Shown one piece after another: positions 25,913 to 34,197 of a DNA stretch of 64,000 bases. The DNA is from DASSKA01 sp963839365 (GTDB lineage: Bacteria; Actinomycetota; Actinomycetes; Propionibacteriales; Nocardioidaceae). Location: assembly GCA_963839365.1 (NCBI GenBank), contig CAWIUT010000001.1, positions 1,302,001-1,366,000 on the forward strand, in the 5' to 3' direction. The translations under genes were made by a program, and so were the position numbers. The notes beneath the pieces are model-generated. The model searched no databases, was not told where the DNA came from, and worked only from the letters and a program-made list of their open reading frames with translations. Each line of letters opens with the position of its first letter. Positions within the stretch are counted from its first letter, which is position 1.

Positions 25913-26707
25913 TCAGACCCGGGAACGGAGCCAGTCGAAGTCGGCGCGATGCTCCTCGACGCCGCCCGGGGTCTCGCACACCACCGGTGCGTCCGCGTCG
26001 CGGACCACACCGGCGATCCGGTCGGGGTCGATCTGACCGGCGCCGAGGCTGGTGTGCCGGTCCGCGCCGGAGTCGAACGCGTCCCGGCTGTCGTTGCAGT
26101 GCACCAGGTCGACCCGGCCGGTGATCTTGCGGATGTCCTCCACGATCGTGGTGAGGTCGTTCCCGCCGGCGTGCGCGTGACAGGTGTCCAGGCAGAAGCC
26201 CACCTGCTCGAAGCCCTCGGCGTCGCAGATGGCGTCCCAGACCCTCCCGATCCGATCCAGGGTGCGCGCCATCGCGTTGGCGCCGCCGGCGGTGTTCTCG
26301 ATCAGCACCGGCAGGGTCAGGTCGGTGCGCTCGACCGCCTTGCGCCAGTTGTCGAACCCCTGCTCCGGCTCGTCCTTGGCGTTCACGTGCCCGCCGTGCA
26401 CGATCAGCGCCTTGGCCCCGATCCTGGTGGCCGCGTCGATGTGCTGCTGGAGCAGCTTGCGGCTCGGGATCCGGATCCGGTTGTTCGTGGTCGCCACGTT
26501 GATGATGTACGGCGCGTGCACGTACAGGTCGATGCCGTGCTCCTCGGCGGCGGCCTTCAGCGCCTCTGCCCCTCCGTCGTACCGGAACTCCGGACCCTTG
26601 TAGCCCTGCGGGTCGCCGAGGAAGAACTGGCTCAGGTCCGCGCCCCGGTCCAGGGCCGCCTGGACCGGGTCGGTCTGGTCGACGTGCGCACCGATGCGAA
26701 GAGCCAT
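25913..26707 (-). CDS. nfo: Deoxyribonuclease IV (AP endonuclease IV family)
   Basis: This 264-residue TIM-barrel enzyme of the AP endonuclease 2 family cuts DNA at abasic sites in base-excision repair. Zinc-site motifs are present: IGAHV at the N-terminus, YVHAPYIINVA, VHGGHVNA, PVLIENTAGG, CLDTCHAHAGG, LVHCNDSRDAFDSGADRH and VCETPGG at the end. The start at 26707 gives the exact family N-terminus. It precedes femX by 23 bp in the same direction. Confidence 0.93.
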   Translation of the reverse strand: MALRIGAHVDQTDPVQAALDRGADLSQFFLGDPQGYKGPEFRYDGGAEALKAAAEEHGIDLYVHAPYIINVATTNNRIRIPSRKLLQQHIDAATRIGAKALIVHGGHVNAKDEPEQGFDNWRKAVERTDLTLPVLIENTAGGANAMARTLDRIGRVWDAICDAEGFEQVGFCLDTCHAHAGGNDLTTIVEDIRKITGRVDLVHCNDSRDAFDSGADRHTSLGAGQIDPDRIAGVVRDADAPVVCETPGGVEEHRADFDWLRSRV

Positions 26708-26728
26708 GTCCTCACCCTACGGCCGGGC

Positions 26729-27421
26729 TCACATCGCTTCCTTGATGCCGCGGCGGATCAGCCACGCGTTCACCGGGAACGCAGTGAAGAAGCCGAGTGC
26801 CATCCCCACCTGCATCAAGAACCAGTACACCGGCGAGTCCGGATGCAGGTGCGGGGAGGGGAAGAACACGAAGGCCATCAGTGCCATCCAGCCGAACAGC
26901 CCGACCTCGAAGGAGGTCAGCGACAAGATGTCGGCCTTGGCGGCTGCGACGATGCCGTCGCGCAGTCCGAGCCCACGCATCGGCGCGATCGCGAAGTACT
27001 GGAACGCCAGGCCGAGCGCAACGGCGAGCAGGTAGTCGCCGATGTACTCGGCGAACAGCGACTCCCCGGCAAGGCTCACCGCCAGGCCGAAGACGGCGAA
27101 CTCCGCCACGATGTCGCCGAGCGTGCAGCCGGCGCCGCAGTGGCTGACCCCGACCGCGGTGGTCGCCCACGAGGGCTTGCCGGGCGGCTCGTCCCGGCCG
27201 TGCTCACCCAGCCAGCGACGGCTCTTGGGACGGCCCCACTTGGCGTAGCCCCAGATCGCCAGCGGGCCGAAGTACAGGGCGGTGACCGGCCACACGATCT
27301 CCATCACCCGCATGGGCTGCCGGTAGCCGCGCCAGAAGATGTCGACCGCGATGACCGCGGCGCTCGCGAACGCGACCGCCAGGGCCGCCCAGCTCAGCAC
27401 GACCAGCCATGTCGGTGGCAT
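26729..27421 (-). CDS. DUF4396 membrane protein
   Basis: This is a 230-residue membrane protein with about six hydrophobic segments. It has the DUF4396 signature VSHCGAGCTLGDIVAE, where His, two Cys and Asp could bind a metal, followed by a second pair of helices (FFPSPHLHPDSPVYWFLMQVGM). The function is unknown. The gene is 21 bp upstream of nfo on the same strand. The next 273 bases (27422-27694) hold the divergent promoters of this gene and rpsF. Confidence 0.85.
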   Translation of the reverse strand: MPPTWLVVLSWAALAVAFASAAVIAVDIFWRGYRQPMRVMEIVWPVTALYFGPLAIWGYAKWGRPKSRRWLGEHGRDEPPGKPSWATTAVGVSHCGAGCTLGDIVAEFAVFGLAVSLAGESLFAEYIGDYLLAVALGLAFQYFAIAPMRGLGLRDGIVAAAKADILSLTSFEVGLFGWMALMAFVFFPSPHLHPDSPVYWFLMQVGMALGFFTAFPVNAWLIRRGIKEAM

Positions 27422-27644
27422 CGACTCACCCCTTTCCGTGAGCGACGTGCCCGCCCCCGGCCGGGGCTAACCCTGTGGAGGACGATTTCTTGTCACCGTC
27501 TCCTCGCTGGTAGTCTGACCCGTCGAACCGGTCCGGGGTCCAGACATGAGGGGCTTCGGGTCATCGTGCCGCACCGCGTCGTACACCCAGGAGCCGTGCT
27601 CCACGCAGTGACGATGTCGGTACGTCGCAACGCACAGCCCTCCT

Positions 27645-27663
27645 GTCACGGAAACGCCGTGAC
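27645..27663 (+). promoter_or_regulatory. Hairpin in the rpsF leader
   Basis: A 7-bp perfect stem GTCACGG / CCGTGAC with the loop AAACG ends 13 bases before the AAGGAGGT Shine-Dalgarno sequence of rpsF. Ribosomal protein S6:S18 is known to repress its own operon by binding a leader hairpin that presents a CCG in many bacteria. This stem has a CCG at its 3' base, but I cannot show it is single-stranded. Confidence 0.4.
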
Positions 27664-27694
27664 CGCTTTGAGTCCGAAGGAGGTGGAGACCGCT

Positions 27695-27985
27695 TTGCGT
27701 GCCTATGAAGTGATGGTCATCCTCGACCCCAATCTCGAAGAGCGAACCGTCGCGCCCTCTCTTGACAACTACCTCAACGTCGTCCGCAAGGACGGCGGGT
27801 CCGTCGACAAGGTCGACGTCTGGGGTCGTCGTCGACTTGCCTACGAGGTGGACAAACACTCCGAAGGCATCTACGCCGTCATCGATCTGCAGGCCGAGCC
27901 GGCCACGGTGAAGGAGCTCGACCGTCAGCTGTCGCTGAACGAGTCGGTGCTGCGCACCAAGGTCGTCCGTCCGAGCATCCGCTGA
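27695..27985 (+). CDS. rpsF: 30S ribosomal protein S6
   Basis: The protein has 96 residues. The sequence RAYEVMVILDPNLEERTVAPSLDNYLNVV followed by DKVDVWGRRRLAYEVDKHSEGIYAVIDL is standard actinobacterial S6. I place the start at the TTG at 27695 because it yields the usual N-terminus and length; AAGGAGGTGG lies just upstream, and no in-frame ATG fits. It heads rpsF-ssb-rpsR-rplI. S6 binds 16S rRNA together with S18. Confidence 0.95.
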   Translation: MRAYEVMVILDPNLEERTVAPSLDNYLNVVRKDGGSVDKVDVWGRRRLAYEVDKHSEGIYAVIDLQAEPATVKELDRQLSLNESVLRTKVVRPSIR

Positions 27986-28069
27986 CGGCTCCCGATCCGT
28001 AGTCCCGATTCGTAGTACGTCGAACTCGACCGATTCCCCCGGCCGCTGATCCAAGACCAGGGAGACCCC

Positions 28070-28621
28070 ATGGCAGGCGAGACCGTAATCACCATCGTCG
28101 GCAACCTCGTTGACGACCCCGAGCTGCGCTTCACCCCCTCGGGGGCCGCAGTCGCCAACTTCCGCATCGCGTCCACGCCACGCACCTTCGACCGGCAGGC
28201 GAACGAGTGGAAGGACGGAGAGGCGCTGTTCTTGTCCTGCGCGGTGTGGCGACAGGCGGCGGAGAACGTCGCGGAGTCGTTGCAGCGCGGCATGCGCGTG
28301 GTCGTGCAGGGCCGGTTGAAGGCGCGCAGCTTCGAGACCCGCGAGGGCGAGAAGCGCACGGTGTTCGAGATCGACGTCGACGAGGTGGGTCCGAGCCTGA
28401 AGTACGCCACCGCCAAGGTCACCAAGACCTCCCGCTCCGGTGGGGGTCAGGGCGGCTACGGCGGCAGCACCGGTGGGAACACCGGCGGCGGGTCCTGGGG
28501 CGGCGACGACCCCTGGGCCACCCCCGGCCAGTCGGTCGGCGCCCAGGGAGCCGGCCAGGGCGGCGGTCAGGCCAACGACCCGTGGGCGAGCGGCGGCTCC
28601 TCGGAGGAGCCCCCGTTCTGA
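28070..28621 (+). CDS. ssb: Single-stranded DNA-binding protein
   Basis: This 183-residue protein has an N-terminal OB fold (residues 1-110: TVITIVGNLVDDPELRFTPSGAAVANFRIAST, LFLSCAVWRQAAENVAESL, GMRVVVQGRLKARSFETREG), a Gly/Gln-rich linker and the acidic C-terminal tip EEPPF that recruits replication and repair proteins. The position between rpsF and rpsR is the usual one, linking ribosome and replisome supply. Confidence 0.97.
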   Translation: MAGETVITIVGNLVDDPELRFTPSGAAVANFRIASTPRTFDRQANEWKDGEALFLSCAVWRQAAENVAESLQRGMRVVVQGRLKARSFETREGEKRTVFEIDVDEVGPSLKYATAKVTKTSRSGGGQGGYGGSTGGNTGGGSWGGDDPWATPGQSVGAQGAGQGGGQANDPWASGGSSEEPPF

Positions 28622-28707
28622 CGGGTCCCGCACAACCATCGACCATTCCGGCGTGAGCGCTTCCGAACGCTCGAGTACCGCCGGGCTTCTGAGGAGAAAG
28701 CACCACA

Positions 28708-28944
28708 ATGGCCAAGCCAGTCCTCCGCAAACCGAAGAAGAAGGTTTGCCAGTTCTGCAAGGAGAAGGTGTCCTACATCGACTACAAGGACACCGCGCTG
28801 CTTCGCAAGTTCATCTCCGACCGCGGCAAGATCCGCGCGCGTCGGGTGACCGGTAACTGCGTGCAGCACCAGCGCGACGTCGCGATCGCGGTCAAGAACG
28901 CCCGCGAGGTCGCCCTGCTCCCCTACACGTCCACCGCCCGCTGA
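28708..28944 (+). CDS. rpsR: 30S ribosomal protein S18
   Basis: This 78-residue S18 has the core YIDYKDTALLRKFISDRGKIRARRVTGNCVQHQRDVAIAVKNAREVALLPY. The N-terminal CQFC pair, with Cys in the GNC segment, is the zinc-binding (C+) form. Some actinobacteria keep a second zinc-free copy for zinc starvation; none is seen here. It starts 86 bp after ssb and ends 13 bp before rplI. Confidence 0.97.
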   Translation: MAKPVLRKPKKKVCQFCKEKVSYIDYKDTALLRKFISDRGKIRARRVTGNCVQHQRDVAIAVKNAREVALLPYTSTAR

Positions 28945-28957
28945 GAGGAGAGGCGAG

Positions 28958-29407
28958 ATGAAGCTCATCTTGACCCAGGAGGTCAGCGGGCTGGGCGCGC
29001 CCGGGGACGTCGTGGAGGTCCGCGACGGCTACGGCCGCAACTACCTGGTGCCCCGCGGCTTCGGCATCCAGTGGACCCGCGGCGGTCAGAAGACCATCGA
29101 GTCCATCAAGTCGGCCCGGGCCAACCGCGAGGTCCGCGACCTCGACCACGCCCAGCAGATCAAGGCGCAGCTGGAGGGCAGCACCTTCAACCTCGCCGCG
29201 CGCGCCGGCGAGGGCGGTCGGCTGTTCGGCGCGGTGACCGTCAGCGACATCGCCGACGCGATCGCGCAGGGCACCGGCTCCTCGGCGGTCGACAAGCGCA
29301 AGATCATCGTCGGCAACCCGATCAAGTCGCTGGGTGCGCACCAGGTGAAGGTCAAGCTGCACGACGACGTGGACGCCACCGTCAACCTGAACGTCGTCCC
29401 CGCCTGA
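28958..29407 (+). CDS. rplI: 50S ribosomal protein L9
   Basis: This 149-residue L9 has the N-terminal rRNA-binding domain with MKLILTQEVSGLGAPGDVVEVRDGY and NYLVPRGF, the long connecting helix and the C-terminal domain ending HDDVDATVNLNVVPA. It is the last gene of the rpsF operon. A GC hairpin starts six bases after its stop. Confidence 0.97.
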   Translation: MKLILTQEVSGLGAPGDVVEVRDGYGRNYLVPRGFGIQWTRGGQKTIESIKSARANREVRDLDHAQQIKAQLEGSTFNLAARAGEGGRLFGAVTVSDIADAIAQGTGSSAVDKRKIIVGNPIKSLGAHQVKVKLHDDVDATVNLNVVPA

Positions 29408-29412
29408 CGCAC

Positions 29413-29428
29413 CGGGTCATCGGACCCG
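29413..29428. terminator. Hairpin directly after rplI
   Basis: A 6-bp perfect stem CGGGTC / GACCCG with an ATCG loop lies right after the rplI stop, without a T-tract. It is a likely end-of-operon element. Confidence 0.5.
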
Positions 29429-29462
29429 TCGGGCCATCGGTCCACCGGCCGGCCCACCAGGG

Positions 29463-29506
29463 AGCCCGGGCAGCACTCACCGCTTCGCGGGAGCGCCGCC
29501 CGGGCT
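29463..29506. terminator. Larger inverted repeat at the rplI/MATE convergent junction
   Basis: Perfect 9-bp arms AGCCCGGGC (29463-29471) and GCCCGGGCT (29498-29506) flank 26 bases that include the MATE stop codon. The position between convergent genes suits a bidirectional terminator. The overlap with MATE coding sequence is unusual but short. Confidence 0.45.
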
Positions 29507-30871
29507 TCCGGTCACCATCCAGCGGTTCCCGCGCGCCCGCAGGACGAGTACGACGGCGCGGCTGCCCATGAAGCCGACCCCGAAGGCGACCCACAGCCAC
29601 ACCAGCCCGGGCCAGGCGTCACCGGTAAGGCGCACCGCCAGCACGGCAAGCGGCACGAACGCGGACAGCACCGCGACTCCACCCCAGGCGAGGAACCGTC
29701 CGTCGCCGGCTCCGATGAGCACACCGTCGAGCACGAAGACCACCCCGGCGACCGGCTGGAAGCAGGCCGCGACCAGCAGCACCGGGGTGAGCAGGCTGCG
29801 CACGCCGGGATCGTCGGTGAACAGGTCCCCCAGCACCGGGGAGAGTGCGGCGAGACCCAGCCCGGTGACCACGCCGCTGAACAGCCCCCAGCGGGTCATC
29901 CGGTCGGTCACCGCCCGGGTCAGCGCCACGTCGCCGGCGCCGAGGTAGCGGCCGGTGACCGCCTGGGCGGCGATGGCGATCGCGTCCAGCGCGAAGGCCA
30001 GGAACGTCCAGATCGTCGAGGCCAGCTGGTGGGTGGCCACCGCCGCCGCGCCGAGCCGGGCCGCGCCGTACGTCATCACCAGCAGCGACGCGCGCAGCGT
30101 CAGGGTGCGCACCACCAGCGCCACGCCCGACTGTGCGGCCCGCCCGATACCCGGCAGGTCCGGTCGCAGCGCCGCGCGGTGTCGTCGCGCGTTGCGGACC
30201 ACCACACCGGTCAGCACGGCCGCGGACAGCAGCTGGGCGAGGTCGGTGCCGATCGCGGAGCCGGCGATGCCCAGGCCGACCGGGTAGACCAGGGTGTAGT
30301 TGAGCGCGATGTTGAGCAGGTTTCCGCCGACCGCGATCACCAGCGGGGTCCGGGTGTCCTGCAGTCCGCGCAGGATTCCCGTGCCGGCGAGCATCACCAG
30401 CAGCGGGGTGACCCCGAGCAAGCCCCAGTGCAGGTAGCTTCGGGCCTGCGCGGCGACCGCCGGGTCCGCGCCGAACAGGTGGACCAGCGGCCCGGCGAGC
30501 AGCAGCCCGACGGCGGTGGTGGGCAGCCCGATCAGGACCGCCAGCCACACCCCGTCGATGCCCTGCTCGAGGGCCCGGCGCAGGTCGCCCGCGCCGATCT
30601 GGCGGGCCACCGACGCGGTGGTGCCGTAGGCGAGGAAGATGCACAGTCCCACCGCGGTCTGCACGATCGTCCCGGCGATTCCCAGGCCGGCCAGCGGCGG
30701 CGTGCCGAGGTGCCCGACGATCGCCGCGTCGGCCAGCAGGAACAGCGGCTCGGCGACCAGCGCCAGGAAGGCAGGCAGCGCCAGCCGGAGGATCTCCCGG
30801 TTCTGGTCGCGGGCGTCGAGGGTCCCGACGGCCGGGGGGCGCGGGGGGCGCGGGGGGCGCATGGTGGGCAC
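29477..30871 (-). CDS. MATE-family efflux transporter (DinF-like)
   Basis: This 464-residue MOP-superfamily exporter has 12 membrane segments in two homologous halves (AGLGIAGTIVQTAVGL in half one, the VATHQLASTIWTFLAFALDAIAIAAQAVTGRYLGAG region in half two). It is an ion-driven multidrug exporter of the DinF branch. The start may be the GTG at 30871 or the ATG at 30862; the first residues are an Arg-Pro-Pro triplet repeat from a GC-rich hexamer-like tract. The same gene sits between rplI and dnaB in Streptomyces. Inverted repeats upstream may serve as an operator. Confidence 0.9.
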   Translation of the reverse strand: MPTMRPPRPPRPPAVGTLDARDQNREILRLALPAFLALVAEPLFLLADAAIVGHLGTPPLAGLGIAGTIVQTAVGLCIFLAYGTTASVARQIGAGDLRRALEQGIDGVWLAVLIGLPTTAVGLLLAGPLVHLFGADPAVAAQARSYLHWGLLGVTPLLVMLAGTGILRGLQDTRTPLVIAVGGNLLNIALNYTLVYPVGLGIAGSAIGTDLAQLLSAAVLTGVVVRNARRHRAALRPDLPGIGRAAQSGVALVVRTLTLRASLLVMTYGAARLGAAAVATHQLASTIWTFLAFALDAIAIAAQAVTGRYLGAGDVALTRAVTDRMTRWGLFSGVVTGLGLAALSPVLGDLFTDDPGVRSLLTPVLLVAACFQPVAGVVFVLDGVLIGAGDGRFLAWGGVAVLSAFVPLAVLAVRLTGDAWPGLVWLWVAFGVGFMGSRAVVLVLRARGNRWMVTGSPGGAPAKR

Positions 30872-30904
30872 GGGGGGATCCTAGGGGCGGTAAGGGACAG
30901 GAGG

Positions 30905-30951
30905 ACAACTGTTCCTGACGTGACTAGGACGGAATAGTTGTGAGTAACTAT
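30905..30951. promoter_or_regulatory. Nested inverted repeats upstream of the MATE gene
   Basis: CAACTGTTCC (30905-30914) pairs with GGAATAGTTG (30931-30940) with one mismatch, and ATAGTT-N6-AACTAT (30934-30951) is a perfect dyad sharing part of the same bases. They begin about 35 bases upstream of the MATE start and look like an operator of two overlapping sites. The cognate regulator is not encoded next to it. Confidence 0.45.
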
Positions 30952-31353
30952 GGCGGCGCTGTGGGTAACCATGCCGCGCGCCAACCGGGCCATGCCGCCG
31001 CAGGGGTCTACGGCGCGTCGGGCAAACCGGTCGAACCGCCCAGAAGATTGGTTCACGACTTTCTTTGCTCCACACCGCGTGGACATCGTTTCCGCAGGTC
31101 AGGTGGGGTACACGGCGCCCTCCGCCGAGTTCGTCCACAACTGTGTGAACAGGCTGTGCACATCGGCGATGGCGTGTTCCACACCTCTCCCGGCGATATC
31201 CACAGGGCTTGTGGATAACCGACTTCCGGAGGGGGCGCCCCACCCCGTAGCGTGCGCCGGGGTCGCGGCGATCCGGCGGCCGGATCTGGGGGTGGATGTC
31301 CGTACCGTCATCAGCACCCGATGGAATCCAGCACCAGGGAAGGACAGGGGCAC
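30952..31353. other. MATE-dnaB intergenic region with DnaA-box pair
   Basis: There is no gene in this stretch. It is less GC-rich than its surroundings and holds several CCACA/TGTGG words. The best are TATCCACAG (31197-31205) and an inverted perfect DnaA box, TGTGGATAA (31210-31218), four bases apart. A weaker GTGGGTAA is at 30961. The dnaB promoter must lie here; DnaA control of dnaB is possible. The cluster is too small and too near one gene to call an origin. Confidence 0.55.
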
Positions 31354-34041
31354 GTGAGCATCGCGGAGCTGCCGGACGGTTCGAGCGGGCGCCCTGAGAC
31401 GGACCCGCCCCGGTCGCACGACTACGACGAGGTCTACCCCGGCCGGGCCGGGGAGCGGACCCCACCCCAGGACAACGACGCCGAGCAGAGCGTGCTCGGC
31501 TCGATGCTGCTGTCCAAGGACGCGATCGCCGACGTGGTGGAGTCGGTGCGCGGCACCGACTTCTACCGGCCCGCGCACGAGACCATCTTCGACGCCATGG
31601 TCGACCTGTACGGCCGCGGCGAGCCGGTCGACCCGGTCACCACGTCCGCCGAGCTGCAGCGCCGCGGCGAGCTGGCCCGGGTCGGCGGTGCGCCGTACCT
31701 GCACACCCTGTCGGCCAACGTGCCGATCGCGGCCAACGCCTCCTACTACGCCGAGATCGTCCGGGAGAAGGCGATCCTGCGCCGGCTGGTGGGCGCGGGC
31801 ACCCGCATCGCGCAGATGGGCTACGCCGGCGAGGGGCAGGTCGACGAGGTGGTCGACCGCGCGCAGGCAGAGGTGTACGGCGTCACCGACAAGCGCACCT
31901 CGGAGGACTACGCGCCGCTGTCGGCGATCATGGAGGGCACCCTCGACGAGATCGAGGCGATCTCCAACCGGGACGGGGAGATGGTCGGGGTGCCCACCGG
32001 GTTCGCCGATCTCGACGAGCTGACCAACGGGCTGCATCCCGGGCAGATGGTGATCGTGGCCGCCCGGCCCGCCATGGGCAAGAGCACCCTGGCGCTCGAC
32101 ATCTGCCGGGCGGCAGCGATCCACAACAACATGGCCAGCGTGATCTTCTCCCTGGAGATGACCCGCAACGAGATCACCATGCGGCTGCTCTCCGCGGAGG
32201 CGAAGATCCCGCTGAACCACATGCGCAACGGGCACATGAACGACGACGACTGGGCGAAGCTGGCCCGGAAGATGGGCGAGGTCTCCTCGGCGCCGTTCTT
32301 CATCGACGACTCGCCGAACATGACCATGATGGAGATCCGCGCCAAGGCGCGCCGGCTCAAGCAGCGCCACGACCTGCGGCTGATCGTCATCGACTACATG
32401 CAGCTGATGACCTCGGGGAAGAAGGTCGAGTCCCGGCAGCTGGAGGTCTCGGAGTTCTCCCGGCAGATCAAGCTGCTGGCCAAGGAGCTCGAGGTGCCGA
32501 TCATCGCGCTCTCCCAGCTGAACCGCGGTCCCGAGCAACGGTCGGACAAGCGGCCGATGCTCAGCGACCTGCGGGAGTCGGGCTGCCTGACCGCCGACAC
32601 CCGGCTGATGCGCGCGGACACCAACGCCGAGATCACCCTCGGCGAGCTGATGGAGTCCGGCGCCAGGGACCTCCCGGTGTGGGCGCTGGACGACCGGCTG
32701 AAGCTGGTGCCGCGCACCCTGACGCACGCGTTCCCGAGCGGCACCAGGCCGGTGTTCGAGATGACGCTTGCCTCCGGACGGCGGATCAAGGCGACCGGCA
32801 ACCACAAGTTCTTGACCTACGACGGGTGGATGCCGCTGCGTGAGCTGACCGCCGGTGCGCGGATCGGCAGCATCCGGCACGTGCCGCCTCCGCTGGAGTG
32901 CACCGCCCGCGACGACCACGAGGTCGCCTTGCTCGCGCACTTGGTCGGAGGCGGCTCGTTCGGGAAGCGCCGGCCGATCCGCTACGCCGGCACCGACGAG
33001 GCCTGCCTGGCCACGGTGGAGTCCGCGGCCTGGCACCTGTTCGGCATCACCGCGGCCCGCGACGGGCGTGGGGAAACCCGGGTCACCACCCTCCGCCTGC
33101 CCTCACCGCACCACCTCACGCACGGCAAGCGGAACCCGGTTGCCGCCTGGCTGGACGAGCTGGGACTGGCCGGCCTGCGCAGTGACGAGAGGGTCCTCCC
33201 CGGCTGGGTGTTCGCGCTGCCCAAGGAACAGGTGGGGCTGTTCCTGCGGCACCTGTGGGCGACCCAGGGGTCGATCACAGTGCGAGAAGACGGTGACGGC
33301 CAGATCTGCTGCGCAACCACCAGCAGGCGGCTCGCCGAGGACATCGCCCGCCTGCTTCTGCGGTTCAACGTCTCCAGCACACAGCGGAACTCCGGCACGG
33401 CCGGTTACCGTCCCAGCTGCACCGTGGTCGTCGAGGGCGCGGAGAACCAGCTCCGCTTCCTCGAGGACATAGGCGTCCACGGAGCGCGCGCCCACGCGGC
33501 TGGGAGGTTGGTCCGGCACTTGCGCGGGGTCCGAGGAGGCGCGCAGCTGGACACGGTGCCGGTTGAGATCTGGGGTCGGGTGCGCGAGCTCCTCGAAGAG
33601 CGGCAGACCACGCCTCCTGCATCGCGCGCTGGAACGGGCTGCGCCGAGGCCGGCACCGTGGTGAACCGGGCTCCCGGCAGGCAGAGGTTGCGAGAGGTGG
33701 CCACGGTCCTGGGCGACGCGCGTCTCGATGTGATGGCCACCAACGATGTGCTCTGGGACCACGTTGTCTCGATCGAGCCCGTCGGCGAGCAGCCGGTCTT
33801 CGACGCCACGGTTCTCGGGCTGCACAACTTCGTGGCCAATAGCCTGGCCGCCCACAACAGCCTGGAGCAAGATGCGGACATGGTCGTCCTCCTGCATCGC
33901 GAAGATGCTTATGAGAAGGAGTCCACGCGTCCTGGTGAGGCTGACCTGATCGTGGCCAAGCACCGCAACGGCCCGACCCGCGACGTCGTGGTTGCCTTCC
34001 AGGGGCACTACTCGCGGTTCGTGGACATGGCGATCGGCTAG
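31354..34041 (+). CDS. dnaB: Replicative DNA helicase DnaB with in-frame intein
   Basis: The precursor has 895 residues; the helicase after splicing has 470, the normal size. DnaB unwinds DNA at the fork as a hexamer. The N-terminal domain contains DAEQSVLGSMLLSKDAI. The RecA-like domain has Walker A AARPAMGKST, Walker B LIVIDYMQL and the arginine-finger region AKHRNGPTRDVVVAFQ. An intein interrupts LRESG/SLEQD, the same junction as the Synechocystis DnaB intein. The GTG start at 31354 follows AGGACAGGGG. The codons just after the intein (33859-33960) end in A or T far more often than the rest of the gene. Confidence 0.96.
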   Translation: MSIAELPDGSSGRPETDPPRSHDYDEVYPGRAGERTPPQDNDAEQSVLGSMLLSKDAIADVVESVRGTDFYRPAHETIFDAMVDLYGRGEPVDPVTTSAELQRRGELARVGGAPYLHTLSANVPIAANASYYAEIVREKAILRRLVGAGTRIAQMGYAGEGQVDEVVDRAQAEVYGVTDKRTSEDYAPLSAIMEGTLDEIEAISNRDGEMVGVPTGFADLDELTNGLHPGQMVIVAARPAMGKSTLALDICRAAAIHNNMASVIFSLEMTRNEITMRLLSAEAKIPLNHMRNGHMNDDDWAKLARKMGEVSSAPFFIDDSPNMTMMEIRAKARRLKQRHDLRLIVIDYMQLMTSGKKVESRQLEVSEFSRQIKLLAKELEVPIIALSQLNRGPEQRSDKRPMLSDLRESGCLTADTRLMRADTNAEITLGELMESGARDLPVWALDDRLKLVPRTLTHAFPSGTRPVFEMTLASGRRIKATGNHKFLTYDGWMPLRELTAGARIGSIRHVPPPLECTARDDHEVALLAHLVGGGSFGKRRPIRYAGTDEACLATVESAAWHLFGITAARDGRGETRVTTLRLPSPHHLTHGKRNPVAAWLDELGLAGLRSDERVLPGWVFALPKEQVGLFLRHLWATQGSITVREDGDGQICCATTSRRLAEDIARLLLRFNVSSTQRNSGTAGYRPSCTVVVEGAENQLRFLEDIGVHGARAHAAGRLVRHLRGVRGGAQLDTVPVEIWGRVRELLEERQTTPPASRAGTGCAEAGTVVNRAPGRQRLREVATVLGDARLDVMATNDVLWDHVVSIEPVGEQPVFDATVLGLHNFVANSLAAHNSLEQDADMVVLLHREDAYEKESTRPGEADLIVAKHRNGPTRDVVVAFQGHYSRFVDMAIG
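32584..33858 (+). mobile_element. DnaB intein, splicing blocks intact, LAGLIDADG residues lost
   Basis: This 425-residue protein intron (precursor residues 411-835) begins with Cys1 (CLTADTR) and ends AHN before Ser+1. Block A, block B with TGNHKFLT (Thr and His of the TxxH motif), block F (VFDATVLGLHNFVAN) and block G are complete, so splicing should work. The middle has the size of a LAGLIDADG homing endonuclease. Motif 1 reads LLAHLVGGGSF, where a GDG is expected (Gly codon 32950-32952). Motif 2 reads FLRHLWATQGSI, where ATDG is expected (Gln codon 33265-33267). Both catalytic acids are therefore replaced and homing is probably lost. Confidence 0.93.
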
Positions 34042-34197
34042 CAGCCGCAGCAAGGTCATCTCGGACGAGCGCAGCGCAACCCCGCAAGACGCCCGAACCA
34101 TGATGCTTGCCCACCACTCGGCAGCCGCGCTGGCCCGGGGCCCGGCGGCGTAGCAGACTGCAGGGAGCGGGGGCTGTGGCCAGGGAAGGACCAGCTC

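Noticed and set aside
30952..31196. tRNA or other RNA gene between MATE and dnaB
   Set aside because: No cloverleaf, no GGTTCRA T-loop motif and no conserved RNA structure recognised.
31141..31222. Chromosomal origin (oriC)
   Set aside because: Only two good DnaA boxes, and no dnaA, dnaN or rpmH next to it; more likely local control of dnaB.
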